Shown piece after piece: positions 15,783 through 24,538 of a stretch of DNA of 64,000 bases (positions are counted from its first letter, which is position 1; every line of letters begins with the position of its first letter). The notes under the pieces are model-generated. The model was not told where the DNA came from. It searched no databases and saw nothing but the letters and a program-made list of their open reading frames with translations. The DNA comes from Sphingomonas sp. PP-CE-3A-406 (GTDB taxonomy: Bacteria > Pseudomonadota > Alphaproteobacteria > Sphingomonadales > Sphingomonadaceae): the NCBI RefSeq assembly GCF_003688625.1, contig NZ_RCWY01000004.1, positions 62,001-126,000 on the forward strand, read 5' to 3'. The position numbers and the translations under genes are program-made.

Positions 15783-16259
15783 TTAGCCTGATCCCCCCGA
15801 TACGTCGGGCGCAGCCTTCGGATCGGGGTCTTGCGCCTTGCCCTTCGCGGCACCCGGCTGCTTTGCGCTCATGGCGGTCAGATAAGCGACGATCGCCGGC
15901 ACGTCAGCCTGTGCAACGGGAGCCTTGTAGACCTCGCGCATCTTGGTGACCTCCGCGGTCCACTGGTCGGAAGAGAGTGGCGGCTGGTTCAGCGCCATGC
16001 TCGCCGAATGACACGAGGTGCAGTTGGCGTTGATGACGTCCGCATGCGGACCAGCCGGATATTGCCCTTCGTCGGTCGGGAGATCGACCGAGGTGGACGC
16101 CAGCGAGAAGCCGCGCGCCGAAACGCTTGGCGGCGGTGGTGCGGCCGGGGCGGCAGGCGGCGGGGCTATGCGGCTGTTCGGGGCACCGATCGCAAGTAGC
16201 AGAACGACGGTCGCGCCGACGAACCCAAACGACAGCGTGCCGATGGAAGGCGTTTTCAT
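15783..16259 (-). CDS. Exported c-type cytochrome, probable electron acceptor of the SorA-like enzyme
   Basis: The 158-residue protein has an N-terminal hydrophobic signal/anchor (about residues 8-24), a Pro/Ala-rich linker and one haem-binding site (CTSCHS). A Met-containing C-terminal helix (VPAIVAYLTAMSA) follows. It lies 13 bases after the SorA-like gene, as sorB follows sorA, so it probably takes electrons from sulfite oxidation. The ATG at 16259 follows GAGGAG; longer versions overlap the upstream gene. Confidence 0.82.
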   Translation of the reverse strand: MKTPSIGTLSFGFVGATVVLLLAIGAPNSRIAPPPAAPAAPPPPSVSARGFSLASTSVDLPTDEGQYPAGPHADVINANCTSCHSASMALNQPPLSSDQWTAEVTKMREVYKAPVAQADVPAIVAYLTAMSAKQPGAAKGKAQDPDPKAAPDVSGGSG

Positions 16260-16272
16260 GGGGGAGCGCTCC

Positions 16273-17517
16273 TCAGCCGACGACGATGTTGGTGGTTTCA
16301 ATGTTGCCGCGCATGAACCCGCCCGGGTTCCAGATCGGCGTCATCGGCTGCGCGATGCCGGCGGTGTTCCAGCAGCGCGACATCAGCCTGGTCGGGCCCG
16401 CATGCGTGAGCGGCACCTGCGCGTCCCAGCGGCGGAAACTGTATTTGCCGTGATCGGGGCCGAGCGTCGTCTTGTACCAGGTCTTGCCGTTGTCGGTCGA
16501 CACATCGACCTTGGCGACGCCGCAATCGCCCCCCATCGCAATGCCGCCCAGCGGGATCGACCGGTCGAACGCGATCGCCTGCCCTTCGTCGAGGCTCGTG
16601 ACCCAACTGCGCGGGATCATCTTGTTGATCGGAACGGCCGGGAAATCCTTCTGGCCCGGCCGCACGTTCGCGCCTGGAGTGTCAGGGATTTTGTACGCCT
16701 TGGCCATCCAGTAACCGTCGTCGGGCGCGGCGAGCACCTCGATGTCGTTCAGCATCTTGACCCAATAGGTCGAATACCAGCCGGGTACGATCAGCCGGAC
16801 CGGGAAGCCGTTGAGGAGCGGCATCTGTTCGCCGTTCATCCCGAAGGCGAGCATCACTTCGCCGTCGCGTGCGTGGTCGATCGACAGCGACTTGGCGAAA
16901 TCCGGTCCACCCGCGACCACCGGCTGGTCGAGCGCACCGAACCGCACTGCAACCGCGCCCGGCTTCACGCCGGCGATGTCGAGCACGTCGCGCAGGCGCA
17001 CGCCGAGCCATTTGGCGTTGCCCATGGCCCCGTGACGCCACTGCGCACCGGCAACGGGCGGCTGGAACAGCGCACGCGAATTGCCCGAGCATTGGTTGAT
17101 CGCCGCCAGCTCGACGCGTGGCAACTTCAGCAGTTGCGCGAGCGAGATTGACAGCGGCCGCGTGACCGCGCCGTGCACCTTGATCCGGAACGCCTCGACA
17201 TCGATCGCGGTGGGGATGTCAGCCCAGTGCCAGCGGACGAAGAACTGGTCGTTTGGCGTGAAGACGTCACCATTGAACACGCTCATCGGCGTTTCCAGCA
17301 AAGGCGGGTGGATACGCTGGAGGATCATGTTGCCCTTGCCAGGGAACGCACTGGTCATCGGTCGTTCCGACGGACCGCCAGGCAGGTGCAGATCGACAAT
17401 GCTCTGCGCCAGCGCGGGTGCGGCGATCAACGCGCCGCTGCCGATCGCAGCCTCTGCGAGAAAGCGACGGCGGTTCGTCGCCTGCGCCAGTTTCATATCC
17501 AGGCTGTCCACCAGCAT
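16273..17517 (-). CDS. SorA-like sulfite:cytochrome c oxidoreductase, Tat-exported
   Basis: The 414-residue protein starts with a Tat signal (NRRRFLAEAA, then a hydrophobic stretch to ALAQ). A sulfite oxidase-family catalytic domain follows, with the Mo-ligand Cys in NQCSGNSRALF, WLGVRLRDVLD and VRLIVPGWYSTYWVKML. The C-terminal dimerisation domain contains DVSTDNGKTWYKTTLG and SFRRWDAQVPL. It should oxidise periplasmic sulfite. Two starts are possible: ATG 17517 (used) or ATG 17496, which leaves a more usual Tat leader. Confidence 0.87.
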   Translation of the reverse strand: MLVDSLDMKLAQATNRRRFLAEAAIGSGALIAAPALAQSIVDLHLPGGPSERPMTSAFPGKGNMILQRIHPPLLETPMSVFNGDVFTPNDQFFVRWHWADIPTAIDVEAFRIKVHGAVTRPLSISLAQLLKLPRVELAAINQCSGNSRALFQPPVAGAQWRHGAMGNAKWLGVRLRDVLDIAGVKPGAVAVRFGALDQPVVAGGPDFAKSLSIDHARDGEVMLAFGMNGEQMPLLNGFPVRLIVPGWYSTYWVKMLNDIEVLAAPDDGYWMAKAYKIPDTPGANVRPGQKDFPAVPINKMIPRSWVTSLDEGQAIAFDRSIPLGGIAMGGDCGVAKVDVSTDNGKTWYKTTLGPDHGKYSFRRWDAQVPLTHAGPTRLMSRCWNTAGIAQPMTPIWNPGGFMRGNIETTNIVVG

Positions 17518-17623
17518 TCTCCCTTCGATGTCATGCTCTTATGCGCGATCCGTCCGACGGTCTGCCCGGTACGGGTCGATCGGATGCGCCGGTTCGATCC
17601 GGCAGGACGATCAGTTCGGCCCA

Positions 17624-18775
17624 TCAATTGGCTTGGGCGATGCAGGGCGACACGAACAGGTTTCCGCGCCAGCCGCCTGTGACCGTCTTGGCGCCGACCA
17701 GCAGCCACATCGCTGCGAGCGCGATGGTAAGGACGGTGCCGACGATCCCGAAAAAGCCGAGCTGGAGCGTCGTGCCGAGCTTGAAGGTGGCGACCGTGTA
17801 GACGCCGAGCGGGAAGGTGTAGCCCCACCACCCGAGGTTGAACGGAATGCCCGCGCGCCAGTAGCGGATCGTGATCAGCGTCGCGAGCGCCAGCCACCAC
17901 AGGCCGAAGCCCCAGAGCAACAGCCCGGCGATCGTGCCGATCCCCTGCGCTACCGCGCCGATCTGGCCGAGGCCGTTGGCGGCGAGGATCGCGGGCGCGT
18001 CGCTGCCGAGCACCAGCATCCCGAGCGCACCGGTGCCGATCGGGCCTAGTGCGAGCCAACTCGATGCGGCCATGCTCTCGTGCGGCAGCTTGTGCAGCGC
18101 CATCCGCAGGATGAGGATCGCGAGGATGCCGAACGCGACCGGCACCGAATACGCCCAGAGGACATAGGAGGTCGCCAGCACAACGAACTGATGATGGGCG
18201 TCCGCCAGATGCGGTGCGAGCAGGCCTCCGCTCGCGCCTGCGACCTCGGCCGCGACCACTGGCAGGAACCACACCGCGGTCATGCCGTCGAGCGAATGTT
18301 CGTGCCGGGTAAACATGAGGTAGGGGATCGCTACACCGCAGGCGAGCGACATCGCGACGTCGATCCACCACAATGTCTCGGCGATCGGGATAACGCCGGC
18401 GCCGAACCGCGGCAGGCCGAACGCCAGGAACCCGTTGATGATCGTCGCGAGGCCCATCGGGATCGTGCCGATGAACATCGACACGGTATTGTGCCCGAAG
18501 ATCCGACGCGCCTCGTGCCCGAACATCGTCCAGCGTGCGGTGTAGAGCCCGGCGAACAGCGTGAAGAGCGCGATGTTGAAATACCACAACGCCTCGCCGA
18601 CCGGGTGCAGCGATGCGCCGACGCCCGGCACCTGCGGCAAGGCCAGCGCGAGGATGCCCGTGCCCATCGTAGCGGCGAACCAGTTGGGGGTGAACTGGCG
18701 GATCATCTCGCGCGGAGAATCAAGCCGGCTGAGCGGCTTCAGACCATCGAGAACGGGTTTCAGATCGGCAGTCAC
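17624..18775 (-). CDS. TDT-family transporter (TehA/SLAC1/SSU1-like), probable sulfite exporter
   Basis: This 383-residue protein has about ten membrane helices and TDT family segments FTPNWFAATMGTGILALAL, IGTIPMGLATIINGF and LGWWGYTFPLGVYTVATFKL. The family includes SSU1 sulfite pumps and C4-dicarboxylate carriers. Lying between a LysR gene (4-base overlap) and sulfite-oxidising genes, it is most simply a sulfite/bisulfite exporter; that substrate is inferred from context. Confidence 0.83.
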   Translation of the reverse strand: MTADLKPVLDGLKPLSRLDSPREMIRQFTPNWFAATMGTGILALALPQVPGVGASLHPVGEALWYFNIALFTLFAGLYTARWTMFGHEARRIFGHNTVSMFIGTIPMGLATIINGFLAFGLPRFGAGVIPIAETLWWIDVAMSLACGVAIPYLMFTRHEHSLDGMTAVWFLPVVAAEVAGASGGLLAPHLADAHHQFVVLATSYVLWAYSVPVAFGILAILILRMALHKLPHESMAASSWLALGPIGTGALGMLVLGSDAPAILAANGLGQIGAVAQGIGTIAGLLLWGFGLWWLALATLITIRYWRAGIPFNLGWWGYTFPLGVYTVATFKLGTTLQLGFFGIVGTVLTIALAAMWLLVGAKTVTGGWRGNLFVSPCIAQAN

Positions 18776-19644
18776 TTCCCAGTCTCCTTGATGAGATCGG
18801 TCAGCGCGTCGGCCGCCCGGGTACGATAGCGCTCCTTGTGCCGCAGCGCGTAGAATGGACGCCGCGGCAGACCGAGCGGCAGATCGTGCAACGTGCCGGC
18901 CGCGATTGCAGGTGCGACGACATGCTGCGACAGCACCGCGACGCCCGCGCCGGCCTCGACCGCGCTGCGGACCGCCTCGTTCGATGGCAGGGTCAGCGCT
19001 ATGGTAAGGTCCGACGGATCGACGCCGCGCTGGCGCAACACCTCCTCGAACGACGAGCGCGTGCCCGATCCCTGCTCGCGGACGATCCAGCGCGCGGTCC
19101 GGATCCAGTCCTCGTCGATCGTGTCGGCAGCGCGGTCACTCACCAGCACCATGCGGTCGTTCGCGACGGTCCAATGCGCGAGCGCGGGCTCGTCGATCAC
19201 ACCCTCGACGAAGCCAAGCTCGACTGCACCGTCGAGCACGCGCGCCGCGGCCCCTTCCGTGTTGTCGATCGCCAGTTCTATCGTGATGGACGGGTAGCGC
19301 GCATGAAACGCCGCCAGCTGGCGGGGTAGCCAATAGCCCGCGATCGTCTGGCTCGCGACCAGCCGCAGTGTGCCGCGCTCCAGTCCGGCATATTCGGCCA
19401 ATGCAAGTTCTGCACTGGCAGCACGGCCAAGCACTGCGCGTGCGTCGACCAGAAACATACGGCCCGCTTCGGACAGTTCGATCCCACGGCCGACCCGGTG
19501 GAACAGCGGCACGCCGTGCCGCGCTTCTAGCGCGGCGATGGCAGCGCTTGCGGCCGACTGCGTCACATTGAGCGCTTCGGCAGCGCGCGTCATGTGCTCG
19601 CGCTCTGCGACACCGACGAAAATCCTGAGTTGTTCCAGGGTCAT
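18772..19644 (-). CDS. LysR-family transcriptional regulator of the sulfite genes
   Basis: The 290-residue regulator has an N-terminal helix-turn-helix (MTRAAEALNVTQSAASAAIAALE, about residues 18-40) and a substrate-binding domain including VREQGSGTRSSFEEVLRQRG. The latter is typical of the CysB/CbbR-like subgroup sensing small anions. It is the promoter-proximal gene, overlapping the TDT gene by 4 bases. A T-N11-A type inverted repeat (19700-19722) lies 56-78 bases upstream. Confidence 0.87.
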   Translation of the reverse strand: MTLEQLRIFVGVAEREHMTRAAEALNVTQSAASAAIAALEARHGVPLFHRVGRGIELSEAGRMFLVDARAVLGRAASAELALAEYAGLERGTLRLVASQTIAGYWLPRQLAAFHARYPSITIELAIDNTEGAAARVLDGAVELGFVEGVIDEPALAHWTVANDRMVLVSDRAADTIDEDWIRTARWIVREQGSGTRSSFEEVLRQRGVDPSDLTIALTLPSNEAVRSAVEAGAGVAVLSQHVVAPAIAAGTLHDLPLGLPRRPFYALRHKERYRTRAADALTDLIKETGK

Positions 19645-19699
19645 GCCCGATCTCCTTGCCCCAATGATAGGGAAAGGAGATCAATCGCACCAACCAAAT

Positions 19700-19722
19700 A
19701 TTATGGTCGTTTCAATCATAAT
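19700..19722. promoter_or_regulatory. LysR-type T-N11-A box
   Basis: ATTATG (19700-19705) and CATAAT (19717-19722) are perfect inverted repeats separated by 11 bases, the classical LysR geometry. The site lies between mdh and the LysR gene, upstream of the regulator. Confidence 0.6.
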
Positions 19723-19732
19723 TACAGATTGG

Positions 19733-20716
19733 TCATTTCAGAATGTCGATAACCGCCTCACGTTCATCGACCAGTTCGGCAATCGTGCGATCGAGCATCG
19801 TTCGCTGGAATGGATCGAGGATCAGTCCTTCGATACGCACATAGCCACCGCTTTTGCAGAGCACCGGCACGCCGCACACCAGCCCTTGCGGGATACCGTA
19901 GGAGCCGTCTGACACCACGCCCATCGACACCCAATTGTCGCCTGCGCCGTGCACCCAATCGCGCAGATGGTCGATCGCCGCATTTGCGGCCGATGCGGCC
20001 GAGGACGCACCCCGTGCTTCGATGATCGCGGTGCCGCGCTGCGCAACGGTGGGGATCAGGGTCTCGCGGTACCAGGCCTCGTTTCCGATACGGTCGGCAA
20101 GCTTTTGGCCATCGAGTTCGGCATTCCCCCAGTCGGCAAACATCGTCGGCGAATGGTTTCCCCAGACGACGAGCTTTGTAATCGCATCGACACCGACACC
20201 CGCTTTGGCCGCAAGCTGTCCCTGCGCGCGATTGTGATCGAGGCGGATCATCGACGTGATGTTTTCGGCAGGGAAACCCGGCGCGCTTTGCGCAAGGATC
20301 CAGGCATTTGTGTTGGCGGGATTGCCGACGACCAGGATCTTGGCGTCGCGTTTGGCCACTGCGTCCAGCGCTGCGCCCTGCGTCTTGAAGATCGCTGCGT
20401 TGGCAGCGAGCAAATCACGGCGCTCCATGCCCTTCGAGCGGGGACGAGACCCGACCAGCATGGCCGCATCGATGTCCTTGAAAGCCACCATCGGATCATC
20501 AGTAATGATCACATCTGCCAGCAGCGGAAACGCGCAATCCTCCAGTTCCATGACCACGCCGCGTACTGCGTCCAGCGCCTGCGGCACGTCGAGCAGTTGA
20601 AGGATAACGGGCTGGTCCGGTCCGAACACGTCACCCTGCGCGACCCGGAAGAGCAGCGAATAGCAAATTTGTCCTGCGGCACCGCTGATCGCGATCCTGA
20701 CGGGGGGCTTGGTCAT
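19733..20716 (-). CDS. mdh: Malate dehydrogenase
   Basis: The 327-residue NAD-dependent enzyme has ISGAAGQICYSLLF (nucleotide fold), LLDVPQAL, SRPRSKGMERRDLL with substrate arginines, VGNPANTNAWI, IRLDHNRA and the catalytic His in WGNHSPTMF. It is the cytosolic-type MDH of about 327 residues, whereas many alphaproteobacteria use a 320-residue LDH-like enzyme, so this may be an acquired copy. It follows a beta-propeller gene by 46 bases. The ATG at 20716 fits the family N-terminus. Confidence 0.92.
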   Translation of the reverse strand: MTKPPVRIAISGAAGQICYSLLFRVAQGDVFGPDQPVILQLLDVPQALDAVRGVVMELEDCAFPLLADVIITDDPMVAFKDIDAAMLVGSRPRSKGMERRDLLAANAAIFKTQGAALDAVAKRDAKILVVGNPANTNAWILAQSAPGFPAENITSMIRLDHNRAQGQLAAKAGVGVDAITKLVVWGNHSPTMFADWGNAELDGQKLADRIGNEAWYRETLIPTVAQRGTAIIEARGASSAASAANAAIDHLRDWVHGAGDNWVSMGVVSDGSYGIPQGLVCGVPVLCKSGGYVRIEGLILDPFQRTMLDRTIAELVDEREAVIDILK

Positions 20717-20762
20717 TTTGGAAAGGGCTTTCGTTGGAAGATTACAGACGGTGTGAGACCGA

Positions 20763-21932
20763 TTAACGCGCCGCCAGGGCAAGCGCCGCATCGCGCCCGG
20801 ATGGCACCAGATTGGCGAGACCTTTTCCTGATCTTACGGCACCAGGAACGTAGATCAGGCTTTGCGCATCCGTACTGATCGGGATCGTCGACACGGTGGT
20901 GTACGTCAGCGTGTCGATCCCAGCGACCTTGTTGGTTCCGGCCAGGCTGGCATAGATCCTCGTACCATCGCCCGACGGCCAAACCGCACTCGGAGCCGCT
21001 TGTAGCGGGACGGTTGCCACAGCCTCCAGGCTGTCGGTTCTATAGACCTTGATTGCAGGTTGATCGCCGCCAACGCTGACATAGGCAAAGGAATCGTCTG
21101 CGCGCTGGGCGAAGTTGACCGCGCCCGTCGCTGGACCAGTGTTTATCACTTCGTGTACCGCAAACGGCGGTTTGGCAGCAAAGACCGTGGTCGTGCCGCT
21201 CTCGCGGCGTGTTGCCCAGATCTGTTTGCCATCTGGCGAGACCGCGATTGCTCCCGCACCTGCACCGTTGCTGGCAACGTGTCCGACGACGCGCCGATCC
21301 TCGACGTCGACAACCAGGATGGACGGCCTTTCAGTAAGCGATACAAAGGCATAGCGTCCGTTTGGCGACAGGATGGTCGCGCCCGCTCCGCCACTTGCTG
21401 GTACGCGGGTGATCTCCCGCGCGGTCTTAGGATCCACGACCGCGATGGCATGTTCATCGCCGAGCGAAACCCAGAGTTCGTGCCCATTGGGCGTAAACGC
21501 GACGGCGGTAGGCGACGTCTGGAACACGGTCCGGCCTCGTTCCGTGTTCGTGGCCAGATCTACGAGCGTCACACTGTGCTGCGCTGATGCCGATACCGCC
21601 AGGGTCCGCCCGTCACGCGTTGCAGCCAGGTGCTGGACTCTGGGGCTGGAAAAGCTGGGCTCAGCTATCGCGCTTTTGGCGAGGTCGATGCGTCCCAGTT
21701 CGTTGCCCGCTGCAGGATCGATGACAACGATCTTCGTCGATGTAGGGTCAGACACATAGATCCGGTCATGATGGCTGAGGTCGATATCAGCCTTCGACCA
21801 CGGTGCCTGAACCGCCTTGATATCGTAGGGAAAGTCGTCCGCCGCAGGTGCAGCCCAATAGGCCTGAGCGATCACCGGGACTGGCGCTACGGAGGCCAAC
21901 ATCGCGGCAACCAGAACGATCGTGGCTTTCAT
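20763..21932 (-). CDS. Exported YVTN-type beta-propeller protein
   Basis: The 389-residue protein has a signal peptide (about residues 1-22, ending IAQA). Repeated beta-propeller blades of the YVTN/YncE type follow, such as DRIYVSDPTSTKIVVIDPA, GHELWVSLGDEHAIAVVDP and DGTRIYASLAGTNKVAGID. It ends with IYVPGAVRSGKGLANLVPSG, very like the same position in the propeller protein at 22571. It is a periplasmic, probably binding, protein of unknown partner. Confidence 0.82.
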   Translation of the reverse strand: MKATIVLVAAMLASVAPVPVIAQAYWAAPAADDFPYDIKAVQAPWSKADIDLSHHDRIYVSDPTSTKIVVIDPAAGNELGRIDLAKSAIAEPSFSSPRVQHLAATRDGRTLAVSASAQHSVTLVDLATNTERGRTVFQTSPTAVAFTPNGHELWVSLGDEHAIAVVDPKTAREITRVPASGGAGATILSPNGRYAFVSLTERPSILVVDVEDRRVVGHVASNGAGAGAIAVSPDGKQIWATRRESGTTTVFAAKPPFAVHEVINTGPATGAVNFAQRADDSFAYVSVGGDQPAIKVYRTDSLEAVATVPLQAAPSAVWPSGDGTRIYASLAGTNKVAGIDTLTYTTVSTIPISTDAQSLIYVPGAVRSGKGLANLVPSGRDAALALAAR

Positions 21933-22045
21933 CGTTTGATCCTTATCGCGGATCCGGCGGGTGATCGTGCCAGTCCGATGCCGCTAGATCGACCGATATG
22001 TCCCTCGCGTCCAACGCATAGTCGCGATGGTTTCAATACGAAAAC

Positions 22046-22060
22046 GCGATCATAGATCGC
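22046..22060. promoter_or_regulatory. Palindrome in the divergent beta-propeller promoter region
   Basis: GCGATC-ATA-GATCGC is a perfect 6-base inverted repeat between the minus-strand propeller gene and the plus-strand DUF305-propeller pair. Its position between divergent related genes suggests an operator, but no regulator is encoded beside it. Confidence 0.35.
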
Positions 22061-22193
22061 CTACCGTTCTTGTTAGATGATCGGAACGACCATGCTTATG
22101 CGTTGGACCGGCGGCTGCGCCGCAATTACTTACGCTGTCACGCTCGGCATTCATCGCTCGCGTGTCATAAATGGGAACACTAAAGGCATGACG

Positions 22194-22574
22194 ATGAAAT
22201 CTCGCACGGCCTTGCTAACGGCGATAGCCGTGTCCGTATCGACGGGTGCTTTAGCGCAAACGGACGGTTTCGCGTCCGCAATGGATGCGGCGATGGCGCG
22301 GATGCACGGCGCGATGATGACCGGTTATTCGAGCGATCCCGATCGCGACTTCGCAAAGATGATGATCCCGCATCATCAGGGCGCGATCGACATGGCCGAA
22401 GTCGAACTGCGGTTCGGCAAGGATGAACGCCTGCGCCGGCTCGCCCAGGGAATCATCGTCGAACAGCGTCAAGAAATCGCGGTGATGCAGGGTATCTTAT
22501 CCGAAGCCGGCGCGTTGCCGCTTCACACTGAACCGACCGCGACCGGTCACCCCCATCACGGAGACCGTCCATGA
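22194..22574 (+). CDS. DUF305 (ferritin-like fold) exported protein
   Basis: The 126-residue protein has a signal peptide (ending ALAQ) and the DUF305 core: DFAKMMIPHHQGAIDMAEVE with the conserved HHQ, then a second helix pair. It ends in a histidine-rich tail (HPHHGDRP). DUF305 proteins are often linked to copper handling. The ATG at 22194 has AAAGG upstream. Its stop overlaps the propeller gene start (ATGA). Confidence 0.85.
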   Translation: MKSRTALLTAIAVSVSTGALAQTDGFASAMDAAMARMHGAMMTGYSSDPDRDFAKMMIPHHQGAIDMAEVELRFGKDERLRRLAQGIIVEQRQEIAVMQGILSEAGALPLHTEPTATGHPHHGDRP

Positions 22575-23989
22575 AGCGTTTTACCTTAACCGCCTGTGCT
22601 GCCCTGTCTTTTTCGGCCCCGGCATTTGCACAGCAGGTACCGAACGCGACCCCCGACATCCCTGTTAGCGCGCACGATCGGTTCTACACTTCGGACCAGT
22701 TCTCCAACACCGTGTCGGTGATCGATCCGTCGACCAACACGCTGCTCGGCGTCATCAAGCTCGGCGACCAGACCCCGGCCAATCTCAGCCCGCTCTACAA
22801 GGGGCAGCTGCTCGTGCACGGCATGGGCTTCTCGCCCGATCGCAAGACGCTGGCGGTAATATCGATCGGCTCGAACTCGGTGACGTTCATCGACACTGCG
22901 ACCAATGCCGTGAAGCACACGACCTATGTGGGCCGATCGCCGCACGAAGCGTTCTTCCGCCCCGACGGTCGCGAAGTCTGGGTCGCGGTGCGCGGCGAGG
23001 ATTATATCCAGGTGCTCGACGGTAAGACCTTCGCGCCGACCACGCGCATCCCCGTTCCTAATGGCCCCGGCATGACGATCTTTTCGCCAAACGGGAAATA
23101 CGGTTACGTCTGTTCGAGCTTCTCGCCCGAGACAGTTGTGATCGACACCGCCTCGAAGAAGATCGTCGGTCGCGTCAAGCAGGCGAGCCCGTTCTGCCCT
23201 GACATCGCCGCGACGCCCGACGGTAAGCAGGTCTGGTTGACGCTCAAGGACGTCGGCAAGGTCATGGTGTTCGACGCCAAGCCACCCTTCGCAGTGCTCA
23301 AGACGTTCGATACCGGCGCGATCACCAACCACGTCAATATCGCCCGCAATAAGAATGGCCAGTTCGCCTTTGTGACGGTCGGCACCGAGAATGTCGTGAA
23401 GGTGTTCCGCACCACTGACTTCGTGCAGGTGGCGAGCATCCCGGTCGGCGCGCTCCCGCACGGCCTATGGCCGTCGGGCGACGGCACGCGGATGTATGTC
23501 GGGCTGGAGAACGCCGATGCGGTCGCGGCGATCGACACAGCAAGCAACACCGTCATCGCGACGATTCCAATCGGTCAGGGGCCGCAAGGCGTGGCATATG
23601 TTCCCGGCGCGGTGCCGGTAGGCGATGGCCGTGCAAACCTGGTGCCGCTCGCGCAGGCCGGCATGAAGATCCAGCTGACTCTATCCGGGACTGGGCGCAG
23701 CCAGGTCACGCTATTCGATCAAGGCCAGGTCCAGATTTTGCAGGCGGCGGTTGCGGGCCTCAGCCCAAAGATGCCCTATGTCCTTGGATTATCCTCCCAC
23801 GCTGACGGCAGCGGCGTGATCCAGCCTCTGGCGAAGTTCATGACCAATCCGGCGGGCGGCGCGATAGTAAACACGCTCGGACCGCTCCGCCAGATCGTCA
23901 GCGACGCGAAAGGCGACATGCGCCGTTACCTCGTCATTGCTCCGGGCGACCCGATGATGCCGGGCGCTGTCGTTCAGGTGCAAAAATGA
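22571..23989 (+). CDS. Exported YVTN-type beta-propeller protein with C-terminal extension
   Basis: The 472-residue protein has a signal peptide (ending AFAQ). About seven propeller blades follow (for example DRFYTSDQFSNTVSVIDP, GREVWVAVRGEDYIQVLD, DGTRMYVGLENADAVAAID), up to VAYVPGAVPVGDGRANLVPL. An extra domain of about 100 residues then follows, absent from the paralogue at 20763. It is translationally coupled to the DUF305 gene, which suggests a shared periplasmic, possibly metal-related, role. Confidence 0.82.
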   Translation: MKRFTLTACAALSFSAPAFAQQVPNATPDIPVSAHDRFYTSDQFSNTVSVIDPSTNTLLGVIKLGDQTPANLSPLYKGQLLVHGMGFSPDRKTLAVISIGSNSVTFIDTATNAVKHTTYVGRSPHEAFFRPDGREVWVAVRGEDYIQVLDGKTFAPTTRIPVPNGPGMTIFSPNGKYGYVCSSFSPETVVIDTASKKIVGRVKQASPFCPDIAATPDGKQVWLTLKDVGKVMVFDAKPPFAVLKTFDTGAITNHVNIARNKNGQFAFVTVGTENVVKVFRTTDFVQVASIPVGALPHGLWPSGDGTRMYVGLENADAVAAIDTASNTVIATIPIGQGPQGVAYVPGAVPVGDGRANLVPLAQAGMKIQLTLSGTGRSQVTLFDQGQVQILQAAVAGLSPKMPYVLGLSSHADGSGVIQPLAKFMTNPAGGAIVNTLGPLRQIVSDAKGDMRRYLVIAPGDPMMPGAVVQVQK

Positions 23990-24174
23990 GGATTCCGGTG
24001 AAACCTGCGCCCCGCTGTCCGTGTCCGGTATATTCGGCATGACGCTGGGCTAGGTCGACACGACGTCTCGAGAGTGTCGGAAAGCACTTGTTTGTCGCAC
24101 AATGGTGATTACGACTGGGTTTTCTACATATCGGGCCGCTGAATGCCGACAATGGGAAGGAAAGCGGACTGGCT

Positions 24175-24420
24175 GCTTTAGAGAGGGCAGGTGCGCTCCA
24201 CTACCTGGTGCACTTCCATTTCGTCGCAGCAGGATGCCTTTACGCCTAGCTCATTACAGGCCCCGATCCGGCGCCGCATCGGCCTTCCGTGCCTGCCCGC
24301 CTGATAGTGCTGGGGGTCGCCGTCGTGATCCACTCGATCATGTCGCAGCTGCTCTACGCCGGGCTGTTCGTCGCCATATCCGTGCCGGTTGAACAGTTTC
24401 GCCGCGGTGCGGAGCTGATG
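24175..24420 (+). pseudogene. Remnant of ctaG-type (caa3_CtaG) membrane protein
   Basis: The frame reads ALERAGALHYLVHFHF, VAAGCLYA, then TAG (24247-24249), then LITGPDPAPHRPSV and RLIVLGVAVVIHSIMSQLLY up to FRRGAELM, after which similarity is lost. This matches the middle and late part of CtaG-like cytochrome oxidase assembly/copper proteins of sphingomonads. The amber falls where a Trp is expected. Both ends are missing, so it is a relic. The rest of the gap from 23990 to 24538 contains no other convincing gene. Confidence 0.6.
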
Positions 24421-24538
24421 TCAGTACATGGCGCCCAACTCGCCGGAATGGGTCTGCGATGCGGCATGTTCTGGGTCAAAATCGAAGCCCGGCTTAAGCG
24501 AGACCGGTAGGACGAAGCGTTTGCTGCGTGCCGGCTGG

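Noticed and set aside
17585..17605. GGTTCGATCC-like sequence resembling a tRNA T-loop
   Set aside because: The flanking bases do not form the T-arm stem and no acceptor or anticodon stem can be built around it.
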